Source of the DNA: CAYZPB01 sp964480445
GTDB lineage: Bacteria > Bacillota > Bacilli > Tepidibacillales > Tepidibacillaceae
Assembly (NCBI GenBank): GCA_964480445.1
Contig: CAYZPB010000044.1
Span: 1 to 7,152, forward strand
Direction of reading: 5' to 3'
Length of the DNA: 7,152 nt
Within the stretch, counting starts at the first letter, position 1. Each line of letters starts with the position of its first letter. The translations under genes and the position numbers were made by a program. Below the pieces are notes generated by a model, which saw only the letters and a program-made list of their open reading frames with translations, ran no database searches and had not been told where the DNA came from. Positions 6,148 to 7,152 of this stretch are shown here, in pieces.

Positions 6148-6912
6148 AAAAAAATGACCTTACTAGGCCACTTAAGTGAGTTTAGGAATAGATTGATCTG
6201 GATAGCAGTTGTATTTTTCGGCACATTTATTATTGGATTTTTTATTACACCTTATTTAATAGATTTTTTCCGTGCAAGTCCAGCGATGGAGAATATAGAA
6301 TGGCATGTCTTTAATGTTGCTGATGCGATTCTAATTTACATGAAGATGGCATTTGCAATCGCCTTTGTTGCTACACTACCATTTATTTTATTCCAGATCT
6401 GGCGCTTTGTTGCACCAGGACTTACAACAAAAGAACAAAAATCGACAAGATGGTATATTCCGCTAGCTTTTCTAGTCTTCCTACTGGGAATTTCTTTCGG
6501 ATACTTCATCTTGTTTCCGATGGTTATTAAATTTCTCTTACTAATTACCGATATTCTGGAAGTTAACGAGATGTTTGGTATCTCACAATATTTCTCTTTT
6601 ATGTTTAAGCTAATATTCCCTTTTGGGCTCTTATTCCAGCTGCCGATTGTCGTTGTTTTTCTAACAAAAATTGGCGTGCTTTCACCAGCTTTCCTAATTC
6701 GTGTTCGTAAATATGCCTACCTAATATTAGTTATTACTGGTGTGTTGATTACGCCGCCAGACTTTATTTCTGATGTAATGGTCATCTTGCCGCTGATTGC
6801 GCTTTATGAAATTAGCATCTGGCTTTCAAAAGCCGCATCGCGCAAACGGAAGGAACGACTGGAGGGGCCGAGTGAAGAGCTAGTTGAGAAATCTGAAGAA
6901 GAAAGTTTTTAA
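6109..6912 (+). CDS. tatC: Sec-independent (twin-arginine) protein translocase subunit TatC
   Basis: This 267-aa polytopic membrane protein recognises twin-arginine signal peptides and, with TatA, exports folded proteins. About six membrane segments are visible, near residues 29-51, 72-97, 115-140, 157-187, 200-213 and 217-240. The family N-terminal motif appears as LLGHLSEFRNRL (18-29). VAPGLTTKEQ (101-110) matches the loop after TM2. FPFGLLFQLPIV (170-181) matches TM4 but has Gln177 where the family usually has a conserved Glu (E. coli E170). ITPPD (214-218) starts the last segment. The charged tail (244-266) is cytoplasmic. Start ATG 6109 has AAGGA (6098-6102) 6 nt upstream. In-frame ATGs at 6133 and 6154 also precede the conserved domain. 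No tatA gene is adjacent, so TatA must be encoded elsewhere if the pathway works. Confidence 0.95.
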   Translation: MAKEITKEMTKESKKMTLLGHLSEFRNRLIWIAVVFFGTFIIGFFITPYLIDFFRASPAMENIEWHVFNVADAILIYMKMAFAIAFVATLPFILFQIWRFVAPGLTTKEQKSTRWYIPLAFLVFLLGISFGYFILFPMVIKFLLLITDILEVNEMFGISQYFSFMFKLIFPFGLLFQLPIVVVFLTKIGVLSPAFLIRVRKYAYLILVITGVLITPPDFISDVMVILPLIALYEISIWLSKAASRKRKERLEGPSEELVEKSEEESF

Positions 6913-6927
6913 TAATATAAATAGTAC

Positions 6928-6961
6928 TTGAAATGTTTTCAATTTAATAGTAATATATAAT
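6928..6961 (+). promoter_or_regulatory. Probable groES operon promoter
   Basis: TTGAAA (6928-6933) is followed 17 bp later by TAATAT (6951-6956). A consensus TATAAT (6956-6961) overlaps it but is 22 bp from the same -35. Either -10 places the transcription start at about 6963-6968, on the edge of CIRCE, as expected for HrcA repression. The -35 is inside a 15-bp inverted repeat, TTGAAA-TGT-TTTCAA (6928-6942). Confidence 0.65.
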
Positions 6962-6963
6962 TA

Positions 6964-6990
6964 TTAGCACTCAACTTGATTGAGTGCTAA
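6964..6990 (+). promoter_or_regulatory. CIRCE operator (HrcA binding site) upstream of groES
   Basis: The site is a perfect match to the CIRCE consensus TTAGCACTC-N9-GAGTGCTAA, with arms at 6964-6972 and 6982-6990. Two more base pairs in the spacer (AA/TT) extend the arms to 11 bp around a 5-base loop. It predicts that groES-groEL is repressed by HrcA and induced by heat or unfolded protein. HrcA itself is not in this window. Confidence 0.97.
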
Positions 6991-7037
6991 AATATTCGAA
7001 AAATAATATAAGAGAATTTGAATGAGGAGGGCTTTGT

Positions 7038-7152
7038 ATGTTTAAACCGGTAGGAGACCGTGTGGCTGTTCAACCGATGAAAAAGGAAGAGACAACCGCA
7101 AGTGGAATAGTTCTGCCTGATTCTGCTATGGAAAAACCACAGGAAGGAACTG
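7038..7152 (+). CDS. groES: Co-chaperonin GroES, N-terminal part (cut by right edge)
   Basis: Thirty-eight codons are visible of a protein that is normally ~95 aa. The start MFKPVGDRV is the typical GroES opening. It is followed by the mobile-loop region EETTASGIVLP (17-27), which contacts GroEL, and by EKPQEGT (32-38). GAGGAGG (7024-7030) lies 7 nt before the ATG. The CIRCE element and promoter just upstream show it is its own heat-shock unit, separate from tatC. groEL would be expected next, outside the window. Confidence 0.97.
   Translation, partial: MFKPVGDRVAVQPMKKEETTASGIVLPDSAMEKPQEGT

Noticed and set aside
6090..6149. Short frame of 19 codons overlapping the tatC start in another frame
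   Set aside because: It has an AAAGGGGA 11 nt upstream, but its product is just the tandem repeat read out of frame (Lys/Arg/Asp-rich), with no sign of a real protein.
6003..6224. Minus-strand open frame over the rex-tatC gap
   Set aside because: Its phenylalanine/serine/isoleucine runs are the reverse of the purine-rich tatC start region, no SD was seen, and it overlaps two real genes.
6928..6942. Catabolite-responsive element (cre) or tatC terminator
   Set aside because: The inverted repeat lacks the central CG and is one base shorter than the cre consensus. The 6-bp AT-rich stem without a following T-run is not a credible intrinsic terminator.

Overview
The window looks like chromosomal DNA of a low-to-moderate GC Gram-positive (Bacillota). 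The layout resembles the B. subtilis ydi region (thiL-tsaE-tsaB-rimI-tsaD ... rex-tatA-tatC ... groES-groEL). Strong purine-rich Shine-Dalgarno (SD) sites, GTG and TTG starts, a Rex repressor and a perfect CIRCE operator agree with this. A butanol-dehydrogenase-type enzyme beside Rex suggests a fermentative anaerobe, such as Clostridia or Negativicutes. That finer placement is inference, and I cannot name the species.

Layout. Positions 573 to 1 on the minus strand carry the first 191 codons of a membrane-anchored alpha/beta hydrolase that runs off the left edge. A 274-bp divergent intergenic region (574-847) holds its promoter, a -10 element for the rightward genes, and a leader with short repeats. 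Rightward there follows a tightly packed run: an iron-dependent alcohol dehydrogenase (848-2008), tsaE (2029-2517), tsaB (2498-3220), rimI (3237-3716), a long tsaD gene (3716-5380) and rex (5364-6011). Gaps are 20 bp or less and there are three overlaps, so this is probably one operon. A 97-bp gap leads to tatC (6109-6912). A separate heat-shock promoter with CIRCE (6964-6990) then drives groES, which is cut by the right edge. No RNA genes, insertion sequences or CRISPR arrays were seen.

The main point of interest is the 554-residue TsaD protein. Its first ~344 residues are a complete TsaD. Its last ~200 residues are a complete 5-formyltetrahydrofolate cyclo-ligase (5-FCL), joined in frame by a very short linker. 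An SD-like GAGGAG and an ATT codon lie exactly at the junction, which suggests two formerly separate, translationally coupled genes.

How the genes fit together: TsaE, TsaB and TsaD are the bacterial components that transfer threonylcarbamoyl to A37 of ANN-decoding tRNAs. RimI is the usual neighbour that acetylates protein N termini. The fused ligase salvages 5-formyl-THF into the one-carbon pool. Rex senses NADH/NAD+, and the alcohol dehydrogenase at the head of the run is the sort of NAD(P)H-consuming enzyme that Rex often controls. TatC is the core of the twin-arginine export channel, but no tatA lies beside it here.
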